Source of the DNA: Salinisphaera sp040361255
Lineage (GTDB): Bacteria; Pseudomonadota; Gammaproteobacteria; Nevskiales; Salinisphaeraceae
Direction of reading: 5' to 3'
DNA: 64,000 nt
NCBI RefSeq assembly: GCF_040361255.1
Contig: NZ_APNG01000012.1
Span: 87,481-151,480 of the forward strand
How positions within the stretch are numbered: the first letter of the stretch is position 1; the number at the start of each line of letters is the position of its first letter. The translations under genes and the position numbers were made by a program. Under the pieces are notes generated by a model. The model ran no database searches. It was not told the DNA's origin and saw nothing but the letters and a program-made list of their open reading frames with translations. Below are positions 17,155-24,874 of the stretch, piece by piece.

Positions 17155-18606
17155 TCAGAGTACGACCGTGGTCACCCGCTCTTCGGTATAGGCCAGGACG
17201 CCGGACAGGCCGCATTCGCGGCCGATGCCACTTTGCTTGAAGCCGCCCCAGGGCAGCTGCGGGTCGATTGGCGCCCAGGCGTTGATACCGATCGCACCGG
17301 CCTCGATCTGGCGGGCCACGCGGTGCGCACGGGCGACATTCGCCGTCCATACCGTCGCCGCCAGGCCATAGCGGGTGTCATTGGCGATGGCGATGGCTTC
17401 GGCTTCGTCGGCGAAGGGGATTACCGTGCCGACCGGGCCGAAGATTTCGTCGCGGGCGATGCTCATATCGTTGTGGGCGTTGGCGAATACCGTCGGGCGC
17501 ACATACCAGCCGCCGCTTTCTTGCTCGGACGGTCCGCCGGCCAGCAGCGTCGCGCCTTCGTCGCTGCCACGGCGGATATAGTCGTTGATCTTGTCGTACT
17601 GGCCCTGACTGGCGACCGCGCCCATCTGCGTATCGGCATCGGCCGGATCGCCCACTTGAATACCGCGCGCGAGTTCGGCGAGCCTGGCACTGAAAGTCTC
17701 GGCGATATCCTGATGTACGAGAATACGGGTACCGGCGGCACAGACCTGGCCCTGGTTGAAGAACAGGCCCATGCCGCAGCCGCCCACGGCCGCCTCAAGA
17801 TCCGCATCGTCGAATACAATCTGCGGGCTCTTGCCGCCGAGCTCGAGCGCGACATGCTTGAACAGGGGCGCGGCCAGACGCTGGATCGCCGCGCCCGTTT
17901 CCGGGCTCCCCGTGAAGGTGATCTTGGCAACCTTCGGATGTTCACACAGCACCGGCCCGAGCGTTGCGCCGTCGCCGGTCACCACATTGACCACACCGTC
18001 GGGAATGCCGGCTTCCTGGCATAGCCGGGCCAGATGCAGCGCCGACATCGGCGTCTGTTCGGCCGGTTTGATCACGGTCGTACAACCGGCGGCGAGTAGC
18101 GCACCGAGTTTCCAGCAGGTGATCATCAACGGCGTATTCCAGGGCACGATGGCCGCGACCACGCCCACCGGAACCAGCTCGGTGTAGGACAAAGTGGGCT
18201 GGCCCATATAGCCGGCGGTGGGAATGGTGCGGCCTTCGAGCTTGTCGGCCCAGCCCGCGGCATGCCGCAGGGTGGCAATCGCATTGGGCAGATCGAGCAT
18301 GCGCGGCTCGGCCGGCGGGCGGCCAATCGCATTCGCGTCCATATCGGCGAGCTGCTCGGCATCGCGTTCGACCAGATCCGCCAGACGATGCAGACACAAG
18401 CCGCGCGCCGCGCCGCTCATCTGCGACCATTCGCCGCCCTTGAGTTGCGCATGCGCGGCATCGATCGCCCGCGTGGCGTCGTCGGCGGTACCTGCCGCCG
18501 AGGTGGCCAGCGTTTGCCCGCTCGCCGGGTCGGGCAGGGTCATGGTCGCGCCATCGGAGGCGTCGACCGCCTGGCCGGCGATGAAGTGTTGGAATGCCTG
18601 ATTCAC
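17155..18606 (-). CDS. NAD(P)+ aldehyde dehydrogenase, probably arylacetaldehyde
   Basis: A 483-residue ALDH superfamily enzyme. Cys289 in FFNQGQVCAAGTR is the nucleophile and Glu255 in ALELGGKSP the general base; PWNTP and TFTGSPETG form the cofactor site. The GTG at 18606 is chosen because GAGGAG sits 5 bp upstream. Length and sequence fit the FeaB/AldH group. By position between an aromatic amine dehydrogenase and the phenylacetate genes, the expected reaction is phenylacetaldehyde (or 4-hydroxyphenylacetaldehyde) to the acid. Substrate is inferred. The 141-bp gap 17014-17154 holds a TATAAA box for the PQQ gene and a 9-bp inverted repeat. Confidence 0.87.
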   Translation of the reverse strand: MNQAFQHFIAGQAVDASDGATMTLPDPASGQTLATSAAGTADDATRAIDAAHAQLKGGEWSQMSGAARGLCLHRLADLVERDAEQLADMDANAIGRPPAEPRMLDLPNAIATLRHAAGWADKLEGRTIPTAGYMGQPTLSYTELVPVGVVAAIVPWNTPLMITCWKLGALLAAGCTTVIKPAEQTPMSALHLARLCQEAGIPDGVVNVVTGDGATLGPVLCEHPKVAKITFTGSPETGAAIQRLAAPLFKHVALELGGKSPQIVFDDADLEAAVGGCGMGLFFNQGQVCAAGTRILVHQDIAETFSARLAELARGIQVGDPADADTQMGAVASQGQYDKINDYIRRGSDEGATLLAGGPSEQESGGWYVRPTVFANAHNDMSIARDEIFGPVGTVIPFADEAEAIAIANDTRYGLAATVWTANVARAHRVARQIEAGAIGINAWAPIDPQLPWGGFKQSGIGRECGLSGVLAYTEERVTTVVL

Positions 18607-18733
18607 GCGTGCTCCTCGAACAGTTAGACACGCACGGGCCCACGCTCGCGACAAACGTGATCGATGACCCGCGGTGATCGGTTATCGGTGCGTTCGAGCC
18701 TGCGCCCCGGCGGCCCACCCCGCATGCGCCAGC

Positions 18734-18760
18734 GTGCATATCGGCTTGTCGCTGTGTGCA
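18734..18760. promoter_or_regulatory. 27-bp candidate AraC-type operator between ALDH and araC-like gene
   Basis: The second copy of GTGCA-N2-TCGGCTTGTCG-N4-GTGCA, 128 bp upstream of the aldehyde dehydrogenase start and just upstream of the regulator's promoter. Same orientation relative to its operon as the aauB copy. It is the best candidate binding site for the adjacent AraC-type protein. Confidence 0.6.
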
Positions 18761-18786
18761 GCGAGCGCACTTGCGCGGTGCGCGCT

Positions 18787-18815
18787 TTGACAGTGCGCGA
18801 ACAACGGGGTAAACA
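18787..18815 (+). promoter_or_regulatory. Sigma-70 promoter of the AraC-type regulator
   Basis: TTGACA at 18787-18792, a 17-bp spacer and TAAACA at 18810-18815. The -35 is perfect and the -10 weak. The predicted start near 18822 fits translation from the ATG at 18915 rather than the in-frame TTG at 18828. Confidence 0.5.
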
Positions 18816-18914
18816 CGAATAAAAGCGTTGCAGGCGCCCGACGAACTGGCATGCGCATTGCAACTATTCGACCCGACACAATCGGGCGCTACGGGCTGGA
18901 GACCGTCGAATCAC

Positions 18915-19859
18915 ATGTCGTATCCGCAATACCGACCGCAGGCGAGCCGTTTTTCCGATCTCGGCGGCTGGCAGGACTATGTCAACCTGCATTTTCCGCC
19001 ACTGCAGATGACCAGCCGTACGACATCCCCGTTCCAGGCGCAGGCCAGCAGCTGTGCACTGGGTGAGTGCACGTTGACCCATATCGGCAGTGCCGCCTCG
19101 GACGTGGCCCGGACGCCGCAACTGGCCCGCCAGGCCAACGCCGGTTACCTGAAAGTGATGTGGCAACTCGCCGGCACGATGGAACTCAGCCAGGACCGCC
19201 GCTCGGTGTGTCTGGTGCCGGGTCGGGCTTCGCTGTGTGATACCACCCGGCCCTACCGGATCCGCGTCGGCGACGGCGCCCGCCTGGCCGTGCTGCTGAT
19301 CCCCTACGATGTCGACAGCCGCCTGCCGCGCTATGCGGAACGGGTCAGTGCGACCGAACTCAACGATATCCCGACCATGCAGGCGGCGCTCGGCGCGATT
19401 ACCGGACTCGCCCGTTCGCGCCCCCAGGCCGATGACCCGGGCATTAGCGATGTCATGCAGGGCGTGGGCGCGATGCTCGCCGCCACCTTCGCGCGGGCCG
19501 CCGAGCCGGATGAAGCCGATCTCGACGCCCAGCGTATCCAGCGCGCCCGCCACTATATCGCCACCCATCTGGCCAGCAGCGACCTCACACCCGATCGGCT
19601 GGCCAGCGTATTGTGCGTGTCGCGGCGCACGCTCTACGGCCTGCTCGCCCGTCAGGGCACGACCCCTGCCCGCCTGATCAGCGAAACCCGACTACAACAC
19701 GCGCGTGACGCGCTGGCGCAGGATACGACGTCCAGCCAGTCGATTACCGATATCGCGCTCGCCCACGGCTTTGGCGACAGTGCCCGCTTCAGCCATGCCT
19801 TCAAGGATCGCTTTGGTGTCGCCCCTAGTATCTGGCGCGGCCGCCACCAGGCCAATTAA
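18915..19859 (+). CDS. AraC-family regulator, FeaR-like
   Basis: A 314-residue regulator with an N-terminal effector domain of the AraC_binding_2 type (LGGWQDYVNLHFPPLQ onward) and a C-terminal pair of helix-turn-helix motifs (LTPDRLASVLCVSRRTLYGLL and SITDIALAHGFGDSARFSHAFKDRFG). This layout is shared by FeaR, the activator of phenylethylamine/tyramine genes. It is divergent from the aldehyde dehydrogenase and probably activates it and the aau operon through the shared 27-bp element. The first in-frame start upstream is a TTG at 18828; the ATG at 18915 is preferred but its ribosome site is weak. Confidence 0.83.
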   Translation: MSYPQYRPQASRFSDLGGWQDYVNLHFPPLQMTSRTTSPFQAQASSCALGECTLTHIGSAASDVARTPQLARQANAGYLKVMWQLAGTMELSQDRRSVCLVPGRASLCDTTRPYRIRVGDGARLAVLLIPYDVDSRLPRYAERVSATELNDIPTMQAALGAITGLARSRPQADDPGISDVMQGVGAMLAATFARAAEPDEADLDAQRIQRARHYIATHLASSDLTPDRLASVLCVSRRTLYGLLARQGTTPARLISETRLQHARDALAQDTTSSQSITDIALAHGFGDSARFSHAFKDRFGVAPSIWRGRHQAN

Positions 19860-20157
19860 GTCTCTGTCGGCTTGCGTCTAAGGCCGGACCGGGCAACCGG
19901 TTTCGCCAAGACCGCAGGTTGGATTCGCACAGCGTAATCCACGCCCAACGCTACCTCAGACCGAGTCGAGCGCAGCGCCTCGAAACGGCTGCGCCGTAGC
20001 TTCCCATCGAGGCGCAGATACCTGATTTCGTTGCGCACGGCGACATGCCTCGCGTCCTCCCGTGTTGCGTCTGACGCTTATTTGCTTGCCCTTGTTCAAG
20101 GTCTGCGCCTGTGCGGACGATATACCCCTACGCGCAATCGGCGCCGCCGTCGATCGC

Positions 20158-20184
20158 CAAAAATAACGTCAATTTTGCCGATAA
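20158..20184 (+). promoter_or_regulatory. Sigma-28 (FliA) type promoter of the chemoreceptor gene
   Basis: CAAA-N15-GCCGATAA. The -10 (20177-20184) is a full match to the flagellar sigma-28 consensus and the -35 core matches three of four positions at the standard 15-bp spacing. It lies 73 bp upstream of the receptor ATG. The preceding gap from 19860 holds nothing else I can identify. Confidence 0.7.
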
Positions 20185-20256
20185 ACCTTGTCGTCGCGGC
20201 ACAGCCCCTCAATGCCCGAGGACGACTTGAGCCGGGCTCTTTCGAAGGAAAAACCT

Positions 20257-21972
20257 ATGTCTTCTCTACTGAAAAGCGTCAAAGCGAAATTGAGCGCCGG
20301 CTTCGCGCTCATTCTGTTGCTTGTCATTGCGCTGGGTGTTTTGAGTTACAACGCCTTGGGTAACAGCAACGACTTCACCCGTTCGATATACAACGAAAAC
20401 CTGGGCGCGCTGTCGTATATCACGCAGGCGCATATCAGGCTTAACGGTATGCAGGCGAACATGCTCACGGTGATCGACAGCGCCGATCCGCGCGCCGCAG
20501 ATACCTACGTAACTGAGGCGCGAGATCGCATGGAAAAGATCACGCAGGCCTGGAACGCCTACTACCCCGCGCTGGTCAGCACGGATGCCGAGCGGGCCGT
20601 GGCCAGCCAGTCCGACGCGACAATTGCAAAACTGCCGTCGGTAGTTCAGACGCTAACCCGCGAAATAGACAACAACGCATTCGAGCAAGCCCGCGCGACG
20701 TATCGCGAACAGGCACTCCCCCTGTTCGATTCGCTGCGCGACACGCTGGGCGATATCGAAGAGCAACAGGTCGCCCAGGCTGACGGTGCCTTCGCCACAT
20801 CACAGGCGTCGAGCGACTTCGGCCGTCAGATCATCGTTGCCGCCGTAATCGGTGTGCTCGTGCTGGCGATTGCGCTGGTCGTGATCCTGACGCGCATGAT
20901 CACCTCGCCGCTGAACCAGGCCCTGGGCGTGGTCCATGCCATCGCCGACGGTCATCTGGATACGCCGATTCATACCAACCGTCGCGACGAATTCGGCGCC
21001 ATGCTGGTCGCGTTGTCCACGATGCAGGATCGGTTGTCCGATATCGTATCCCGTGTGCGTGACAGCTCGGATTCGGTCAGCGTCGGTGCGGGCCAGATCG
21101 CGACCGGTAACGACGAACTCAGCTCGCGGACCCAGGAGCAGGCGGCCAACCTCGAGGAAACGGCTGCCTCCATGGAACAGATGACCTCCACGGTCAAACA
21201 GAATGCCGACAACGCAGCGCAGGCCGATCAGCTGGCCCGCGGCGTACGCAGCCAGGCCGAAAATGGCGGCCAAGTGGTCAGTCAGGCGGTCGCCTCCATG
21301 CAGGAAATCGAGGAATCGAGCCGCAAGATTTCCTCGATTGTCGGCCTGATCGACGACATCGCCTTCCAGACCAACCTGCTCGCGCTCAATGCCTCGGTCG
21401 AGGCAGCCCGCGCCGGCGAACAGGGCCGCGGCTTTGCCGTGGTGGCCGCGGAAGTCCGCAACCTGGCCAGCCGCAGCGCGACCGCGGCCAAGGACATCAA
21501 GGAACTGGTCGAGGACAGCGCCAACAAGGTCAAGGAAGGCTCGTCCCAGGTCAGCCTGTCGGGTCGTACGCTCGACGAGATCGTGGACAGCGTGAACAAG
21601 GTCTCGGATCTGATCTCCGAAATCGCGGCCGCCAGCCAGGAACAGTCCAGCGGTATCGATCAGGTCAACCTGGCCGTTTCGCAGATGGATAGCATGACCC
21701 AGCAGAACGCCTCGCTGGTCGAGGAATCGGCGGCCGCCAGCCGTTCGCTCGAAGAGCAGGCCAATACGCTGAAGACGCAGATGGCGTTCTTCCGTATCGC
21801 CGCGACCGCAGCGATGGGTGCGCCGGCTGTACAGTCGCATGTGGCCCATACGCCGGCCGCGCCGGCGAGCAAGCCCGCCGCCGCCAAGCCGGCCAGCCCG
21901 GCGCCCAAGCGCGAGCCGCGCAAGGCCGAGCCTGCCCTGGTCGAAGACGACGCCGATTGGGCCACGTTCTAA
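20257..21972 (+). CDS. Methyl-accepting chemotaxis protein with C-terminal CheR/CheB tether
   Basis: A 571-residue inner-membrane chemoreceptor. TM1 is about 12-31, followed by a periplasmic four-helix-bundle sensor (about 32-190), TM2 (about 192-213), a HAMP domain and a long cytoplasmic helical hairpin. The tip sequence is IVGLIDDIAFQTNLLALNASVEAARAGEQG (split here as IVGLIDDIAFQTN and LLALNASVEAARAGEQG). An Ala/Pro-rich linker (about 535-560) ends in DWATF, resembling the NWETF pentapeptide that tethers CheR and CheB. GAAGGA precedes the ATG. Ligand unknown; location between aromatic gene clusters suggests an aromatic attractant. Confidence 0.9.
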   Translation: MSSLLKSVKAKLSAGFALILLLVIALGVLSYNALGNSNDFTRSIYNENLGALSYITQAHIRLNGMQANMLTVIDSADPRAADTYVTEARDRMEKITQAWNAYYPALVSTDAERAVASQSDATIAKLPSVVQTLTREIDNNAFEQARATYREQALPLFDSLRDTLGDIEEQQVAQADGAFATSQASSDFGRQIIVAAVIGVLVLAIALVVILTRMITSPLNQALGVVHAIADGHLDTPIHTNRRDEFGAMLVALSTMQDRLSDIVSRVRDSSDSVSVGAGQIATGNDELSSRTQEQAANLEETAASMEQMTSTVKQNADNAAQADQLARGVRSQAENGGQVVSQAVASMQEIEESSRKISSIVGLIDDIAFQTNLLALNASVEAARAGEQGRGFAVVAAEVRNLASRSATAAKDIKELVEDSANKVKEGSSQVSLSGRTLDEIVDSVNKVSDLISEIAAASQEQSSGIDQVNLAVSQMDSMTQQNASLVEESAAASRSLEEQANTLKTQMAFFRIAATAAMGAPAVQSHVAHTPAAPASKPAAAKPASPAPKREPRKAEPALVEDDADWATF

Positions 21973-21990
21973 ACAACGGCCCCACGAAAA

Positions 21991-22016
21991 AGCCCCGCTC
22001 CGGCGGGGCTTTTTTT
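21991..22016. terminator. Rho-independent terminator between chemoreceptor and paaK
   Basis: AGCCCCGC / GCGGGGCT stem with a TCCG loop followed by a T-run, and preceded by an A-run. It serves the chemoreceptor on the plus strand and probably the paa operon on the minus strand. Confidence 0.88.
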
Positions 22017-22055
22017 ATGCACAGGGCGGGCGCCGCACAACGCCCGCCGGTTGCG

Positions 22056-23378
22056 CTATGAATGACCGTGGTGACCCAGACGGCGGTCGATTACATGCTT
22101 GGCCTTGCCCAGCGAACGCTCCAGCGTACCCACGGCCGACAGCGTGATCTTGGTGCTGATGCCGATATAGGACTTGATGTGTTGCTGCAGATTGCTCAGC
22201 GTTTCGTCCTCGGTGGCATGGTCGTCGAAATCGTGGCCACGCTCGACGGTGAGTGCGACATGATCGAGATTGCCCTCGCGGGTGAGCTCGATGAGATAGT
22301 GCGGCGCCAGGCCTTTTTGCTTGCAGATGATCTCTTCGATCTGGGTTGGAAACACGTTCACGCCGCGGATGATGAGCATGTCGTCGGAGCGACCGGTGAT
22401 CTTGTCGATACGGCGCATGGAACGCGCGGTGGGTGCCAGCAGCCGGGTGAGATCGCGGGTGCGATAGCGCACGATCGGCAGGGCTTCCTTGGTCAGCGAG
22501 GTGAATACCAGCTCGCCGGGCTCGCCGTCGGGCATGACCTCGCCGGTATCCGGGTCGATGATTTCGGGGTAGAAATGATCCTCCCAGATCACCGGCCCGT
22601 CCTTGGTTTCGACGCATTCGTTGGCCACGCCCGGGCCCATCACTTCCGATAGGCCGTAGATATCCACCGCGTCGATACCCGCGCGGCGCTCGATTTCTTC
22701 GCGCATGGCATTGGTCCAGGGCTCGGCGCCGAAAATGCCGATCTCCAGCGAGGAGTCGCGTGGATCCAGCCCCTGGCGCTCGAACTCCTCGATGATGTTG
22801 AGCATGTACGAGGGTGTGACCATGATGATGCGTGGCTTGAAATCGCGGATCAGCTGGACCTGCTTTTCGGTCTGCCCACCCGACATCGGGATCACGGTAC
22901 AACCGAGTTTTTCGGCGCCGTAGTGCGCGCCGAGCCCGCCGGTGAAAAGCCCATAGCCATAGGCGACATGCACGATATCGCCCGGCTTGCCACCGGCGGC
23001 GCGAATCGAACGCGCCACCAGATTGGCCCAGGTTTCGATATCGTTGGCGGTATAGCCCACGACCGTCGGCTTGCCGGTGGTGCCGCTGGAGGCATGGATA
23101 CGCGATACCTGCTCGCGCGGCACGGCAAACATGTCAAACGGATAGGCGTCGCGCAGATCCTGCTTGGTGGTGAACGGAAACCTGGCCAAGTCGGCGAGCG
23201 TTTTCAGATCGCGCGGATGCACGCCGGCGGCATCGAACTTGGCCTTGTACCGGGGTACGTTGTCGTAGGCGTGTTGTAGCGACCATTTCAGTCGCTCGAG
23301 CTGCAACGCCTGCAATTCGTTGCGGCTGGCGGTTTCGATCGGTTCGAGCAGCGATTCGGGTTCCATCAATGCGGCCAT
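22056..23378 (-). CDS. paaK: Phenylacetate-CoA ligase
   Basis: A 440-residue AMP-forming ligase that activates phenylacetate to phenylacetyl-CoA. It has SSGTTGKPTVVGYT (ATP loop), YGYGLFTGGLGAHYGAE, GIFGAEPW, IYGLSEVMGPG and RSDDMLIIRGVNVFP, all highly similar to E. coli PaaK. The ATG at 23378 is favoured because the GAGGAG that would encode residues 2-3 of a longer form sits 6 bp upstream of it. It is the last gene of the paa run on the minus strand. The 130-bp gap to paaI has no obvious element. Confidence 0.93.
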   Translation of the reverse strand: MAALMEPESLLEPIETASRNELQALQLERLKWSLQHAYDNVPRYKAKFDAAGVHPRDLKTLADLARFPFTTKQDLRDAYPFDMFAVPREQVSRIHASSGTTGKPTVVGYTANDIETWANLVARSIRAAGGKPGDIVHVAYGYGLFTGGLGAHYGAEKLGCTVIPMSGGQTEKQVQLIRDFKPRIIMVTPSYMLNIIEEFERQGLDPRDSSLEIGIFGAEPWTNAMREEIERRAGIDAVDIYGLSEVMGPGVANECVETKDGPVIWEDHFYPEIIDPDTGEVMPDGEPGELVFTSLTKEALPIVRYRTRDLTRLLAPTARSMRRIDKITGRSDDMLIIRGVNVFPTQIEEIICKQKGLAPHYLIELTREGNLDHVALTVERGHDFDDHATEDETLSNLQQHIKSYIGISTKITLSAVGTLERSLGKAKHVIDRRLGHHGHS

Positions 23379-23508
23379 GTTCATCTCCTCCATCTCGTTG
23401 CCGCCGGGGCGGCGTTAATGTTTTACGAAAGCCTCGCGACCGATGCCGCCGCGTGCCTTATGCGTGCTCCATCGCAGGCGAAAGCCAGATGCTCGCGCAC
23501 CGACAGGG

Positions 23509-23985
23509 CTAGGACGCCATTACCTCAAGCACATCGCCGCGCACCTGATGGGCACGCCCACGAAAGAGCACAACGATTTCATCGTTCTGGTTGCGCACTG
23601 TGACGTCGTAGACACCGGTACGCCCGGAGCGCGAGCGTTGCTCCCCCTCGGCGACCAGCACGTCGCCCGCGAATGCCGGGCGCAGGTAATCGACGTTGCA
23701 GGCAGCCCCCACGGTGTTGCGATTGCCGCTGTTGCAGGCAAAGGCAAAGGCGCTGTCGGCCAGCGAAAAGATCAGCCCGCCGTGGCAGGTCTTGTGGCCA
23801 TTGACCATGTCCTCGCGCACCGGCATGGACACCCGGGCATAGCCGGGGGCCATGGCGTCGATGTGCATGCCGAGCATGCGCGATGCTTCGTCGCGGGCGA
23901 ACATCGCCTCGCCGACGCGTTCGGCCAGTGCCTGGGCATCCGTGTCCACGGGCGCGACTGACGCGCCGTTCTGGCTGGATTGCAT
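23509..23985 (-). CDS. paaI: PaaI hotdog-fold acyl-CoA thioesterase
   Basis: A 158-residue hotdog thioesterase. MVNGHKTCHGGLIFSLADSAFAFACNS is the PaaI signature, with the catalytic Asp in LADSAFA. PaaI hydrolyses stalled ring-hydroxylated phenylacetyl-CoA species and recycles CoA. It lies between paaG and paaK. Confidence 0.9.
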   Translation of the reverse strand: MQSSQNGASVAPVDTDAQALAERVGEAMFARDEASRMLGMHIDAMAPGYARVSMPVREDMVNGHKTCHGGLIFSLADSAFAFACNSGNRNTVGAACNVDYLRPAFAGDVLVAEGEQRSRSGRTGVYDVTVRNQNDEIVVLFRGRAHQVRGDVLEVMAS

Positions 23986-24072
23986 TGCGTTGTCTCCTTT
24001 CCGAAAGAGCCTGTTCGATCCGGCGCGCTGCTTTTTTTATGTTCGTTTCAGCGTCGCCGGTGTGTTCGTTAT

Positions 24073-24864
24073 TCAGCGACCTTTGAATTCGGGCGTGCGT
24101 TTTTCGCTGAACGCAGCCACGCCTTCGGCATAGTCAGCACTGCGACCGAGCTCGCCCATCGCGTCGCGTTCGGCATCCAGCTGAGCATCGAGATTATTGT
24201 TCACGCCGGCGTACATCAGCTCCTTGGTCCGGGCCAGGCCGCGGGTCGGCGCTTTCGACAAATGGTCGACGAGCTTGTCGATCTCACTATCGAAGGCGTC
24301 GTCGTCCACGCAGCGCCAGATCAGCCCCCAGTCGGCGGCCGTGGGTGCGTCGATCGGCTCGCCAAGCATGGCAAGGCCCATGGCCCGGGCCATGCCGATC
24401 CGCCGGGCCAGAAAATACGTGCCGCCGGTATCCGGGATCAGGCCGAGTTTGCAGAAGCTTTCGATGAACTTGGCCGAGCGCCGGGCGATGACCAGATCGC
24501 AGGCCAGCGCGAGATTCGCGCCGGCGCCTGCGGCCACGCCGTTGACGCCGCAGACCACCGGCAGCGGCAACGCGCGCAGGCGACGCACCAGCGGCGCGTA
24601 ATAGGTTTCGACCGAATAGGCCAGATCGGGGGCCTCGCCGGATGCCGATACCGCGCGATCACCGAGATCCTGCCCCGCACAGAAGCCCTTGCCGGCGCCG
24701 GTGAGTAGCAGCACCCGCACCGAATCGTCGGCCTCGACGGTGTCGAGTGCTTCGGCCAGGGCCTCGTGCATGGCCACGTTGAAACTGTTGAGCTTGTTCG
24801 GGCGGTTGAGCGTGATGCGGGCGATGCCGGAATCGATGCTCAGGATGATGGAATCGTCTGCCAT
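24073..24864 (-). CDS. paaG: 1,2-epoxyphenylacetyl-CoA isomerase
   Basis: A 263-residue crotonase-fold enzyme, the length of E. coli PaaG (262). It has GKGFCAGQDLGDR, GVNGVAAGAGANLALACDLVIA (oxyanion hole) and FCKLGLIPDTGGTYFLARRIG with the catalytic Asp in IPDTGG. PaaG isomerises ring-1,2-epoxyphenylacetyl-CoA to the oxepin. A PaaF role (2,3-dehydroadipyl-CoA hydratase) is less likely because the hydratase Glu pair is not evident. It starts 10 bp downstream of paaZ. Confidence 0.88.
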   Translation of the reverse strand: MADDSIILSIDSGIARITLNRPNKLNSFNVAMHEALAEALDTVEADDSVRVLLLTGAGKGFCAGQDLGDRAVSASGEAPDLAYSVETYYAPLVRRLRALPLPVVCGVNGVAAGAGANLALACDLVIARRSAKFIESFCKLGLIPDTGGTYFLARRIGMARAMGLAMLGEPIDAPTAADWGLIWRCVDDDAFDSEIDKLVDHLSKAPTRGLARTKELMYAGVNNNLDAQLDAERDAMGELGRSADYAEGVAAFSEKRTPEFKGR

Positions 24865-24874
24865 GAGAATCTCC

